Source of the DNA: a virus
DNA: 37,782 nucleotides
Direction: 5' to 3' (one strand)
IMG/VR virus record: IMGVR_UViG_3300017950_000024
Span: 1 to 37,782 of that record
Shown here piece by piece: positions 1-9,600 of the stretch (positions are counted from its first letter, which is position 1; every line of letters starts with the position of its first letter). The notes beneath the pieces are model-generated. The model had not been told where the DNA came from. It made no database searches and saw only the letters and a program-made list of their open reading frames with translations. A program made the position numbers and the translations under genes.

Positions 1-2
1 CA

Positions 3-713
3 GCAAGTATTTTAAAATCTTTACTTGGAGGTCCATCCTCGCAGCCTAGTTTGTCAAACGCAGTTGCAGCTAAAGTTAAAGGTGCCGATAATGATTGGCG
101 TGTGCGTTTAAGTGTTCCTTCTACTATGCCTAAAGATGGAATATTAAAACCTTTAGATGCTACAAACGGCTTAGTGTTTCCGTATACTCCTACTATATTA
201 ATACAACATTCAGCTAACTATGATGCAATGCAGCCGACACATAGTAATTATCCCTTCCCACAATACCAAAGCAGTCAAATTGATGATATTGTTATTACAG
301 GAGATTTTTTCTGCGAAAATGCTGTAGATGCTCAGTATTGGGCAGCAGCTTTGCATTATCTTAGAAGTGTAACTAAAATGGCATACGGACAAAGTACAAA
401 TGCAGGAGCACCACCGCCTTTAGTATTTTTAAATGGATACGGAGATTTTGTATTTCCAAATGTTCCGGTTATTATTAAAACATTTAGTGTTGACTTACCA
501 GCAGATGTTGATTATATAAAAACACAAGTAGACGGCGAAGTAGCAAAAGTAAATGCAGGAACAAAAGTAGAAGGATTTTATGAAGGCTGGGCTCCTGTAC
601 AAAGTCAAGTAATGGTAACAGTACAACCAGTTTACTCACGTGCAAGAACTTCGCAATTTAGTCTTGATAAGTTTGTGAAGGGTGATTACTTAGACAACGG
701 AGGATTTATCTAA
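3..713 (+). CDS. Tail-tube cap / baseplate-tube junction protein (T4 gp48-like), 5'-partial
   Basis: The reading frame is open from base 3, so the gene enters from outside the window; the TTG at 51 is not needed as a start. The visible 236 residues carry a pattern seen in T4-type tail-tube cap/initiator proteins: a strand with a Tyr-Asp and PTHSNY motif, a central helix with LRSVTKMAYG, then PPPLVF and VPVIIKTFSVDLPADVDYI, and an ending with PVYSR and GGFI. These proteins sit on top of the baseplate hub and nucleate tail-tube polymerisation. Its position directly before gp53 and the hub genes fits that role. The stop codon overlaps the next ATG (taATG at 711-715), so translation is probably coupled. 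The family call rests on motif resemblance and context; gp54 or another tube-baseplate adaptor is an alternative. Confidence 0.6.
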   Translation, partial: ASILKSLLGGPSSQPSLSNAVAAKVKGADNDWRVRLSVPSTMPKDGILKPLDATNGLVFPYTPTILIQHSANYDAMQPTHSNYPFPQYQSSQIDDIVITGDFFCENAVDAQYWAAALHYLRSVTKMAYGQSTNAGAPPPLVFLNGYGDFVFPNVPVIIKTFSVDLPADVDYIKTQVDGEVAKVNAGTKVEGFYEGWAPVQSQVMVTVQPVYSRARTSQFSLDKFVKGDYLDNGGFI

Positions 714-1015
714 TGGCAACATATGGACCTATTAGTCCTTGGGGATCTACAAAAGTTATTAATAGACAATATTTAGATGTGTTAAGAATACGCCCAATAC
801 CTAAAAGTGATGACGATGTATTGTACGAAGTGCAACCACAATTTACACATCGTCCAGATTTGTTAGCATTTTCGGTATATGGTACATCTAAACTTTGGTG
901 GGTATTTGCGCAGAGAAATATGGATATATTAAAAGATCCTGTTTTTGATTTAGAAGCAGGTATAAGAATTTTCCTACCAAGAGAAGATCAATTACAAAAA
1001 TTCTTAGGATACTAA
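713..1015 (+). CDS. 53: Baseplate wedge protein gp53 (LysM-like)
   Basis: This is a 100-residue protein, shorter than T4 gp53, which is known as a wedge subunit that joins wedges around the hub. It opens with YGPISPWGSTKVINRQYLD. The C-terminal half has the LysM-like signature of gp53: a hydrophobic strand followed by KLWWVFAQRNMDILKDP, then an acidic-Gly turn and the strand RIFLPRED. The start ATG at 713 overlaps the upstream stop and has a strong GGAGG Shine-Dalgarno at about 699-703. In T4, gene 53 also lies directly upstream of gene 5; here one large gene separates them. The identification is good from the WW...N...DP pattern plus synteny. Confidence 0.75.
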   Translation: MATYGPISPWGSTKVINRQYLDVLRIRPIPKSDDDVLYEVQPQFTHRPDLLAFSVYGTSKLWWVFAQRNMDILKDPVFDLEAGIRIFLPREDQLQKFLGY

Positions 1016-1018
1016 TAC

Positions 1019-3673
1019 ATGGCAATTAGACCTACACAGATTGTTCAGAGAAGTTTAGAAAGAGCTAGAGGAGTTGGCGAAGGCCTTATCAATGATGCTT
1101 CTCAACAGGCTGAAAATCTTAGAAGACAGGCACAAGGTGCAATTGATAAATCTATACAAGTGCTTGACGGAGCCAACCCTATCGGTGCTGAGTTAGAAGC
1201 AGTAGCAATAGCATTTAAAAATCAATTACCACAAGTTCCTTCACCGACAATGTCTGCAATGGCTGACCTAGCAATACAATCAGGACAACCAATTGGTGCT
1301 ACAGAAAATATTTTAAAATCATATGCTAGTTTCAACTATGTTATAACACTTGCGTGTTTAACAGTAAACGAACTTAATTTTCCAGAAGCTACTTACAGAT
1401 CAAGAAGTCCACAAGTAACTGTTTTAAGAAGCGGTGGCGGAGCTCCAGGGAAAGCAATGACAGCTTTTGAATCAGCTGATGCACAATTAGAGTATTTTAT
1501 TGACGACTTAGAAATTGATACGATTATATCACCAACTACGGCAACTCGTACATCTAATGCTACTATGTCTAGTTTTACAGTGCTTGAACCATACAGTATG
1601 GGCTTGTTTTTACAAACGCTTATGATAGCAGCAAATAAAGCAGGACACGCCGACTATCTTAAAGCACCGTACGCTCTTATATTAGAATTTATTGGTTATG
1701 ACGACGATGGTAGAGTGTCAAATTCTCGACTAGGTAGACGAGTATTTCCTATAAAAATAAACAAAGTAGACTTTGATGTAAGTAGCGGCGGCAGCAGATA
1801 TAATGTTAGAGCCCACGCATGGAATGAAGGATCTTTATCATCTGTTGCACAAACAACTAGAACAGATGTAAAAATTACAGGCAATAATGTAACTGAACTT
1901 TTACAAACTGGTCCGTTAAGTTTAACAAATATTTTAAATCAAAGAATTAGAGAAAAAGCAATAGCAGATGGCAATGCACCAATCAACAAAGATGAATATG
2001 TGATTTTATTTCCTAAAGAACTTAGTTCAAGTTTAGGATTAAGTAATAATGATGACGGCTCCGGCGATTTAGCAGCAATGACTGTTGAAGAATATTATGC
2101 TAGAGTAAGTCCTGGAAATACAGATTTTAATAAGTTACCAGATGCTGCCGCTGCTGATGTAGTAATAAATTTTAGAAAATACCAGCAATTATTTTCTAAT
2201 AGTTCAGTATCTAGACAAATTAGAAGAATTGCTGATAGCTCTGAATTAATAAATGATATCGGAAAAGCAACTATTGTTGAAAGTATGGCAACTGGAGGAG
2301 CACAGCCATTTGGACAAGAAGCATATGTAAAAAACGAAAATGATGTTTATGTTTCGGATAATATAGAAATTTCAAATGACTTTAGAACTTTTCAGTTCCA
2401 AACTGGAACTACAATCGAACAAATAATTGAAGAAATTGTAATTCTAAGCACATATGGGCAAAAAGCAGCTACAGAAATTAAACCAGACTCTAACGGTATG
2501 ATTCCTTGGTTTAGAGTTCATACACAAACTTTCTTAGTATCTGACGAACAAGTAAGAAGTGTTAGTGGAGAAAATCCAAAGATTTATGTTTATGCCGTTG
2601 TTCCTTATCTAGTACACTCAAGTGTGTTTAACAATTCAACACAACCGTCAGTTGGTATTAAAAAGAGAAAAGAACAAGCAGCTAAACAATACGATTATAT
2701 CTATACTGGACAAAACGATGATATTTTAGATTTTCAAATTAACTTTAATAATTCATTTTTTAAAGCAGTTAGTTCAGGTATAAACTCTTCCGGTACTGCT
2801 AGGTCAGCAACAACAGACAGTACAAATAATCCTAATAATTCAACATTTACACAATCAGAAGGAGCAGCAGGTATTGTAAGTTTAACGGGTAACCCTAATG
2901 TTGCAGAAGTTTCAAATGCAGTTTCAACAGGACAAGGCGGCGGCGGAGATGCTGATAGTCCAAAAGTTCATATTGCAAGAATGTTTAACGAAGCTATTGT
3001 AAATAATGAAGTAGATTTAGTTACAATGGAATTAACTGTTTTAGGTGATCCGTATTATCTAGCAGATACTGGACAAGGAAATTACAGTTCGCCGCCCTCT
3101 GGAGATCCTGCATATACAGCAGACGGCACAATGAATTATCAAAGAACTGAAATTGAAGTAAATGTTAATTTTAGAACTCCTATAGATTATCCTAGTAATG
3201 GAGGTAACATGATTTTTCCAACTGGAATGACCGGCACTGGCGATACTGTACCTGTTGGAGCGTTTGGAGGACTGTATAAAGTTAATACCGTAAAAAATTC
3301 TCTAACAAGCGGTAAATTTACCCAGGTACTAAAATTAATTAGACGTCCTAACCAAGCAACTGATGTAGGACAAGAAGGATCGCAACAAGACAATAATGCT
3401 GTAACAAGTAGACCAGCAGACGCAACAGTAGACGGTAATCAAAATGTTACTCCTACTACTGCATCAAATCCTGATGCTAATGATCCAAGAGGCGATCAAA
3501 CAGCAGCTCCTAGCAGCGGCGGATCAGGAGCAACACCTGCGACAGCAACAGGTACAACTACAACTACAACTACAACTACAACTACAGAAACGCCGGCCGC
3601 AACAACAACTACAACAACACCAGTTGATAGAGGTCCTACAGATATATGGGGCTTTCCGAGACCGCAAAGATAG
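1019..3673 (+). CDS. Large virion structural protein, putative baseplate hub (gp27-like) with Thr-rich C-terminal tail
   Basis: This is an 884-residue protein between gp53 and gp5. The first ~45 residues are charged and probably helical (RSLERARGVGEG...). A central region holds FIDDLEIDTII, a Thr/Asn stretch and FTVLEPYSMGLFLQTLM. Near residue 667 comes MELTVLGDPYYLADTGQGN, a pattern I associate with gp27/gpD-type hub folds, where the protein forms the ring on which gp5 sits. The final ~90 residues are Asn/Asp/Thr-rich low complexity with a poly-Thr run, then a short basic-aromatic end (DIWGFPRPQR). It is much longer than T4 gp27 (about 390 residues). An AGGA Shine-Dalgarno lies at about 1005. 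The structural assignment is firm from context; the hub assignment is inference. Confidence 0.55.
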   Translation: MAIRPTQIVQRSLERARGVGEGLINDASQQAENLRRQAQGAIDKSIQVLDGANPIGAELEAVAIAFKNQLPQVPSPTMSAMADLAIQSGQPIGATENILKSYASFNYVITLACLTVNELNFPEATYRSRSPQVTVLRSGGGAPGKAMTAFESADAQLEYFIDDLEIDTIISPTTATRTSNATMSSFTVLEPYSMGLFLQTLMIAANKAGHADYLKAPYALILEFIGYDDDGRVSNSRLGRRVFPIKINKVDFDVSSGGSRYNVRAHAWNEGSLSSVAQTTRTDVKITGNNVTELLQTGPLSLTNILNQRIREKAIADGNAPINKDEYVILFPKELSSSLGLSNNDDGSGDLAAMTVEEYYARVSPGNTDFNKLPDAAAADVVINFRKYQQLFSNSSVSRQIRRIADSSELINDIGKATIVESMATGGAQPFGQEAYVKNENDVYVSDNIEISNDFRTFQFQTGTTIEQIIEEIVILSTYGQKAATEIKPDSNGMIPWFRVHTQTFLVSDEQVRSVSGENPKIYVYAVVPYLVHSSVFNNSTQPSVGIKKRKEQAAKQYDYIYTGQNDDILDFQINFNNSFFKAVSSGINSSGTARSATTDSTNNPNNSTFTQSEGAAGIVSLTGNPNVAEVSNAVSTGQGGGGDADSPKVHIARMFNEAIVNNEVDLVTMELTVLGDPYYLADTGQGNYSSPPSGDPAYTADGTMNYQRTEIEVNVNFRTPIDYPSNGGNMIFPTGMTGTGDTVPVGAFGGLYKVNTVKNSLTSGKFTQVLKLIRRPNQATDVGQEGSQQDNNAVTSRPADATVDGNQNVTPTTASNPDANDPRGDQTAAPSSGGSGATPATATGTTTTTTTTTTTETPAATTTTTTPVDRGPTDIWGFPRPQR
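3554..3586 (+). repeat. ACAACT hexanucleotide tandem repeat encoding poly-Thr
   Basis: Five complete ACAACT units plus ACA lie in frame near the 3' end of the 884-codon gene. A looser ACA/ACT-rich stretch follows at about 3600-3620. Each unit encodes Thr-Thr, so gain or loss of a unit changes linker length without shifting the frame. Confidence 0.85.
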
Positions 3674-3683
3674 GAAATTTTAA

Positions 3684-6167
3684 ATGGCAGTAGATAGTCG
3701 CCCAGGCAATAGAAAATTAGTAAATAACCCCGGACCTTACGAAGCAATTGTAATATCTCATCTTGACCCTAAAAGAATGGGAGGGTTAACTGTAGAACTA
3801 TTAAAAAATAGTGAAAGCGGAAATCAGCCTGAAAGATCAGGACAAGTTGTTACAGTAAAATATATGAGTCCTTTTGCAGGACAAACTCCTGTTGCTGGAA
3901 CTACATCTGAAGATACATTTCAAGGAACACAAAAGAGTTACGGTATGTGGTTCGTTCCTCCGAGTCCAGGAACTAAAGTTCTTGTTATGTTCGCTGAAGG
4001 AAATATCGCAAGAGGATATTGGATAGGATGTGTTCATGACACTTACACAAACTGGATGACGCCAGATCCTTGGGCAGGAAGTGAGTTTAATACACAAGAA
4101 CAAGGTAGGCCACTACCAGTTGGAGAATACAACAAGCGTATTGCAACAGGTGTAGGAAATAATCCTAATAGATATACTAAACCTGTTAATAGTGATTTCT
4201 ACACAATTTTAGCAAGACAAGGATTAGTTGATGATCCAGTAAGAGGCCCTGGTAACCATTCGAGCCGTAGAGAAACTCCTTCGCATATCTTCGGTGTAAG
4301 TACCCCCGGACCTAGGGATAAGCGTGATGGTGCTCCTAAAACATCTATTGGCGATTCTAACTCAAGAACACAAAGTTTTTCTAGTGTCTTAGGTGGACAT
4401 AGTATTGTAATGGATGACGGTGATGAGAGAGAAATAAGAAATAGCTATGCTTCGCAAGGTCCTAAAGAATATACAAGTTTAGTTAATAATCCAGATGCAA
4501 CTACAGGAATAAAAACTATTCCTAAAGGTGAAATGATGCGTTTTAGAACACGTACTGGACACCAAATATTAATGCATAATTCGGAAGATTTAATTTATAT
4601 TGCAAATGCAAATGGATCTACGTGGATCGAGCTAACAGCAAACGGAAAAATTGACATCTACGCACAAGATAGTGTTAGTATTAGAACACAAAATGACTTG
4701 AATATAAGTGCTGACAGAGATATTAATATGACTGCTGCACGAGATATTAATCTTAATGCTAGTAGAGATTACAAATTAACTGTGTCAAATAATAGTGACG
4801 TTAAAGTGGGCGTAGATCACAAACTAGATGTTGGAGCCAATCATGATGTTTATGTTGGTGCAACACAAAAAATATTTGTAGGTGCAGATAATAATTTACT
4901 TGTAGCAGCAGCACACAATATTACTAGTCAAGCAACACTTGATATTAATACTACTGGTGCCAGAAAAGATACACAAGCATCGTGGGACGTTAATTCGGGA
5001 GGCTATAATTATTTTACATCTGGCGCAAATACAGAAATTGCATCCGGCGGCGATATTTTACAATCTGCTGGCAATATACATTTGAACGGCCCAGCTGCTA
5101 CAGGAGCAGCAAACGCAGGATCAGCAGCAACAGCAGCAGTTGCAGCACCTGCATTATGGCCAGTTCGTGTACCGGTACACGAACCGTGGAATGCACACGA
5201 ACATTTAGATCCAGGAACATTTACGCCACAGTATACTCAAGCAGCTGGATCGCCTAGTCCTGCACTAAGAGAGTCAACACCACAATTAGGTAGTGCCGGC
5301 GACTTAGCCGGAAGTGGTGCAGCAAGCGGCTCAACTGTATCAGCAGCAAATCTTAACGGACCGCAAACTGTTATTCCTGGAGAAGTAGGAGCATCCGGTG
5401 ATCAACCGGCAAAACCAGTTGAAGTTACACTACTGCAACAATACTTCTTAAGCGAGCTTATTAAAAAAATAGGATTGGATCCTGCAAACGCACTCAAAAC
5501 AGCAGATCCGAGCAGACTTGCGCCTGGCGAAACCCCTGGTAATGCAGAAGCACTTGGTATGGCAATGGCACAAATTCAAGCAGAGTGTGCTTTCCGTCCT
5601 AGAAGTGAAAACTTAAACTATCGTGCATCTGCTCTTAGACGAGTTTTCCCTACTCGTGTTAGAAGTGACGCATTTGCACAAGAACTTGTTGCTGCTGGAC
5701 CAGCTGCGATTGCTAACACAATTTACGGTAATAGATATGGTAACGCACAAAATGAAGGATACAAGTATCGTGGTAGAGGACTTATCCAGCTTACCTTTAA
5801 AGACAATTATAGAACATATGGTGGTAAAGCAGGAGTTCCGCAAATTGTAGAAAATCCTGATCTAGTAAATGATCCTGAAATTGCTGTAAAAGTTGCATGT
5901 GCGTACATTCAATCTAAAACAGTAAGTTGGGACAGTTTTGATTTTGGCGCACTAGGACAACAATTTCGAAGAGCAGTCGGGTATGCAGATCAAGGAGGCA
6001 ACGAAACTGCTAATCGTATAGGGCTTGGTAGAGGTTTTGCAAGCAAACTTATTACAGGTGATCTTACACCAGTAGAAAGTATCACTACAGAGCCAGCAGG
6101 AACAAACATCGAAGCAGGTAATAGAGTTGACACAGATGCTCCGACTACAAGCAGCGGTCCGCAATAA
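3684..6167 (+). CDS. 5: Baseplate hub/needle protein gp5 with C-terminal GH19-type muralytic domain
   Basis: This 827-residue protein has four parts. Residues ~13-140 are a gp5/VgrG-type OB-fold (YEAIVISHLDPKRMGGLTVE, later MWFVPPSPGTKVLVMFAEGN and YWIGCVHD). Residues ~300-470 are beta-helix repeats (DINISADRDINMTAARDIN, then VGVDHKLDVGANHDVYVGA) that would trimerise into the membrane-piercing needle. Residues ~471-580 are an Ala/Ser/Pro linker. Residues ~585-800 are a GH19/chitinase-like lysozyme domain: AMAQIQAECAF with putative catalytic Glu634, SENLNY with Glu642, VFPTR, AIANTIYGNRYGN and YRGRGLIQLTFKDNY. T4 gp5 instead carries a T4-lysozyme-type domain between the OB-fold and the helix. 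The protein would locally open peptidoglycan during tail contraction. The start ATG at 3684 lies 10 bases after the upstream stop, with AGGA overlapping that stop. Confidence 0.85.
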   Translation: MAVDSRPGNRKLVNNPGPYEAIVISHLDPKRMGGLTVELLKNSESGNQPERSGQVVTVKYMSPFAGQTPVAGTTSEDTFQGTQKSYGMWFVPPSPGTKVLVMFAEGNIARGYWIGCVHDTYTNWMTPDPWAGSEFNTQEQGRPLPVGEYNKRIATGVGNNPNRYTKPVNSDFYTILARQGLVDDPVRGPGNHSSRRETPSHIFGVSTPGPRDKRDGAPKTSIGDSNSRTQSFSSVLGGHSIVMDDGDEREIRNSYASQGPKEYTSLVNNPDATTGIKTIPKGEMMRFRTRTGHQILMHNSEDLIYIANANGSTWIELTANGKIDIYAQDSVSIRTQNDLNISADRDINMTAARDINLNASRDYKLTVSNNSDVKVGVDHKLDVGANHDVYVGATQKIFVGADNNLLVAAAHNITSQATLDINTTGARKDTQASWDVNSGGYNYFTSGANTEIASGGDILQSAGNIHLNGPAATGAANAGSAATAAVAAPALWPVRVPVHEPWNAHEHLDPGTFTPQYTQAAGSPSPALRESTPQLGSAGDLAGSGAASGSTVSAANLNGPQTVIPGEVGASGDQPAKPVEVTLLQQYFLSELIKKIGLDPANALKTADPSRLAPGETPGNAEALGMAMAQIQAECAFRPRSENLNYRASALRRVFPTRVRSDAFAQELVAAGPAAIANTIYGNRYGNAQNEGYKYRGRGLIQLTFKDNYRTYGGKAGVPQIVENPDLVNDPEIAVKVACAYIQSKTVSWDSFDFGALGQQFRRAVGYADQGGNETANRIGLGRGFASKLITGDLTPVESITTEPAGTNIEAGNRVDTDAPTTSSGPQ

Positions 6168-6182
6168 GAGGGTAAATACATT

Positions 6183-6626
6183 ATGAGCACACAAGAGAAA
6201 AAACTATATAAAGAAATTGAAATTAAATCAAATAAGCGTCCTTCTACACCAGTAGAAAGTCGTGCTTATAAGGGTATTTCAACTGTTAATAACAACAGTA
6301 ATAGTTTTAATCTCTATGATATTGCCCTAATCAAACAAGATATTATTAACCATTTTCATATTAGAGTAGGTGAAAAATTAGAAAATCCAGGGTTTGGAAC
6401 TATTATTTGGGACGTACTTTTTGAACCAATGACAGATTCCCTTAGAGATGCTATTGCTAATAACGTTACAGAAGTTGTTAACTATGATCCGAGGGTACAA
6501 GTTGAACAAGTAACAGTTGACACGTACGAAAGCGGCATTTTAATAGAATGCACACTTACATATTTGCCATATAATATCTCAGAAAGTATGAAACTAAAGT
6601 TTGACGAAGATAACGCAATAGCGTAA
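6183..6626 (+). CDS. 25: Baseplate wedge protein gp25 (GPW/gp25 family)
   Basis: This is a 147-residue protein. Residues ~40-140 match the gp25/GPW family: DIALIKQDIINHFHIRVGEK, then NPGFGTIIWDVLFEP, a helix LRDAIANNVTEVV, and YDPRV followed by a beta-hairpin ending in LTYLPYNISESMKL. T4 gp25 (132 residues) is part of the conserved wedge core and helps initiate the sheath. The first ~35 residues are Lys/Glu-rich and look disordered. In T4, gene 25 lies away from gene 5; here it sits between 5 and 6. The Shine-Dalgarno is the AGAGGG just after the gp5 stop. Confidence 0.85.
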   Translation: MSTQEKKLYKEIEIKSNKRPSTPVESRAYKGISTVNNNSNSFNLYDIALIKQDIINHFHIRVGEKLENPGFGTIIWDVLFEPMTDSLRDAIANNVTEVVNYDPRVQVEQVTVDTYESGILIECTLTYLPYNISESMKLKFDEDNAIA

Positions 6627-6627
6627 A

Positions 6628-6636
6628 ATTAAATAC
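6628..6636 (+). promoter_or_regulatory. Candidate T4-like late promoter box (ATTAAATAC), upstream copy
   Basis: ATTAAATAC lies directly after the gp25 stop and is a one-base variant of the box found 24 bases downstream. It could be a second, weaker late promoter for gp6 or a chance match in A+T-rich DNA. Confidence 0.3.
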
Positions 6637-6651
6637 GCACTTTTCTAAACT

Positions 6652-6662
6652 TAATAAATACT
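6652..6662 (+). promoter_or_regulatory. Late promoter box (TAATAAATACT) for gp6
   Basis: This box resembles the T4 late promoter TATAAATA. It lies in the 59-base gap between gp25 and gp6, with its end about 24 bases before the gp6 ATG. A start site some 7-10 bases downstream would leave a short leader containing the AAAGGAAAG ribosome-binding site. The same ATAAATAC core recurs in three other operon-leading gaps. Confidence 0.55.
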
Positions 6663-6685
6663 GTATCAATTAAAGGAAAGCAAGT

Positions 6686-9600
6686 ATGTCAAGTACAGAC
6701 AGACAAAACAGATTATTATTAGCAGAAGACTGGAAGCGAATTTATCAAACCTTCCGTAATGCAGATTTCCAAAGTTATGACTTTGACAATTTACGCAGAA
6801 CTATGATTGGCTATCTACGCCAAAACTATCCTGAAGATTTTAACGACTATATTGAGTCAAGTGAATACTTAGCACTAATTGATCTTATTGCTTTCCTAGG
6901 TCAAAATATCAGCTATCGTATTGATCTTAACGCAAGAGAAAACTTCCTTGAACTAGCAGAACGCCGTGAAAGTGTATTACGTTTAGCAAGACTGCTTTCC
7001 TATAATCCTAAACGTAATCAAGCAGCAAACGGTTTATTAAAGTTTGAATCTGTAAGTACTACAGAAGAACTATATGATTCAAACGGAACTAATTTATCAG
7101 GACAAACAGTTCTTTGGAACGATATTTCAAATCAAGAGTGGTATGAACAATTTATTAAAGTTTTAAATTCAGCGTTACCTGCAAACTCAGTCTACGGACG
7201 TCCTGTAAAAACAGGAATTGTAAATGGAGTAAGTGCTGAACAATATAGAGTCAATGGCACAAATACAGATATTCCAATATTTGGATTTAGTAAAAATGTT
7301 GACGGTAAAAACACACAATTTGAAATAGTATCAACTGGCATCGAAGACAACAGCATTGTTGAAGAGTCTCCTCTACCGGGTAATAACTTTGCCTTTTTAT
7401 ATAGAGATGACGGACAAGGAGCCGGCAGTTCAAATACAGGATTTTTTACACATTTCCGTCAAGGACGATTAGATCAAGGAAACTTTAACGTATCTAATCC
7501 TTCAACTAACCAAGTAGTTGCACTAGATGCAGTTAACGTCAACAATTCAGATGTATGGTTGTATAAATTAGATAATATTGGTAATGAAACTGAGTTGTGG
7601 AGTAAGGTTGATGCTGTAGAAGGAAACAACATTGTATACAACAGTTTAAATAAAAATATTAGAAATGTTTACAGTGTACTTACTCGTGTTGAAGATAGAA
7701 TTAGTTTAATTTTTAGTGACGGTACGTTTGGTGAATTACCAAAAGGATCCTTTAAAGTTTATTATCGTGTAAGTGAAAATAGAAGTTATGTAATTAGTCC
7801 TGACGAAATGATTAATATATCGATCAGCATACCTTATCAAAGTAAAACAGGAACTAGTGAAAGATTAACTATTGGCTTAGAATTAAAATATACTATTGAT
7901 AACGGAACTACTTCTGAAACAAACGCAGAAATAAAAGCAAATGCTCCTGCAACATATTATACACAAAATCGTATGGTTACAGGAGAAGATTATAATATTG
8001 CTCCTCTTGCAGTTAGTCAGGAAATTCTTAAAGTAAAAAGTGTTAACAGAACGTCAAGTGGTATTTCAAGATATTATGATTTATTAGATGCTACTGGAAA
8101 ATATAGTAAAACAAATTTATATGGTAAAGACGGTATAATTTATACGCAATATCTTACTAGCAAAGAAAATTTTACATTTAATACAAGGACAGATATTGAA
8201 GGTGTAATTAAAAATCAAATAGAAAGAATTTTAGGTGATTATAAAACTAAAAACTTTTACTATTCAAAATTTTCTAAAATATTAGTTAGAGATTTAGGAG
8301 CTAGGTGGAATCAAGTTACAAAAGCACAAAATATTTCAACTGGCTTTATTAGCGATGCTGACGGATCGAAGTTAAGAACAGGCACATTTACAGGTTCTAC
8401 ACTACAATATTTAGAACCTGGCGCAATGTTAAAATTTGAAGCACCTACAGGATATCATTTTATGCCCGACGGAACTATTATGGCAGGCGCTGCGAATCAT
8501 CCAGGAGCAATAACATATAAATGGGTAAAAGTTGTAAGTGTAAATGGCCCAGGTGTTGATAATACAAATGATGGATTAGGTCCTATTATTCTTAATGATG
8601 TTATTCCAAATGCAATAAATGGAGATTTGAATACTGCACCTCTTCTTACAGAAATTAAACCAATATTTGTTACAGGTATTGAATCGCAAATTCAAACACA
8701 AATTATTGATCAAGTGTTTACATACAAATCATTCGGATTGCGATACGATTTTAATACATCAACTTGGCGTGTTGTATTAGACACAAACTTAGATACTGTG
8801 TCACCGTTTAGTACAGGTAAAACCGGCGACTTAACAAATCAAAATCTTGATGCAAGTTGGGTATTATTATTCCAAACAGATGGCGAAACATATACTATCA
8901 CATCGCGTGGACAGCGTTATGTATTTGAAAGCGATGAAGAAATAAGATTCTATTATGATAGCTCGGACAAAGTATATGATCCCTTAACGAATCAAATTGT
9001 TAAAGATAAAATATCTCTTATGAGTATTAACAGAACTCCGTTATCAACAGGATATGCATTAACTCCGTTCACTGTTCCTTTTGAATGGGAAATTATTGCA
9101 GAATATAGAGATAAAGAAGGCTATGTTGACAGTAAAAAAGTTGAAATAGGATTTTTTGATTCAGACGACGACGGCGTTGTAGACGATCCAGAAATCTTTA
9201 CAAGATTTATTACACCTAACGAAAAAGAAAAATTTATTTTCTTAAAACAATATACAACAACAGATAACGTTGATGATTTCCGTTATGTAAATGCTACAGA
9301 AGAACTTATACAAGTAGTATTAAATGAACAAGAAGTTATTGATAATGGTATAGCAAGTTATTCAGAAGGATCTGTATTTTATATAATTGATAAAAATATC
9401 TTTAAAACTTATAACACAGATACGGAAACTTTACAACTTATTGTAAACTATCGTGCGTATGAAGGCAGAGATAATATTATTTTCCAATATGTACATGCTG
9501 CTGACGAAAGCAACAGAATAGACCCAAGTAGTTCAAATATTATTGATGTTTATATGTTAACTAGACAATATGATACACAGTTTAGACAATATATACAGGG

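Noticed and set aside
51-53. TTG at base 51 as the start of the first gene
   Set aside because: The frame is open to base 3 and the residues before it continue plausibly, so the gene is truncated by the window edge.
3554-3586. Phase-variation switch at the ACAACT repeat
   Set aside because: The unit is six bases, so copy-number change cannot shift the frame; only linker length could vary.
3444-3747. Gln/Leu-rich plus-strand and Val-rich minus-strand frames over the poly-Thr region
   Set aside because: Both are out-of-frame readings of the ACAACT repeat.
6171-6180. GGTAAATACA just before the gp25 start as a late promoter
   Set aside because: It ends only about 3 bases from the ATG, so a late-type start site would fall at or after the start codon and lose the ribosome-binding site.
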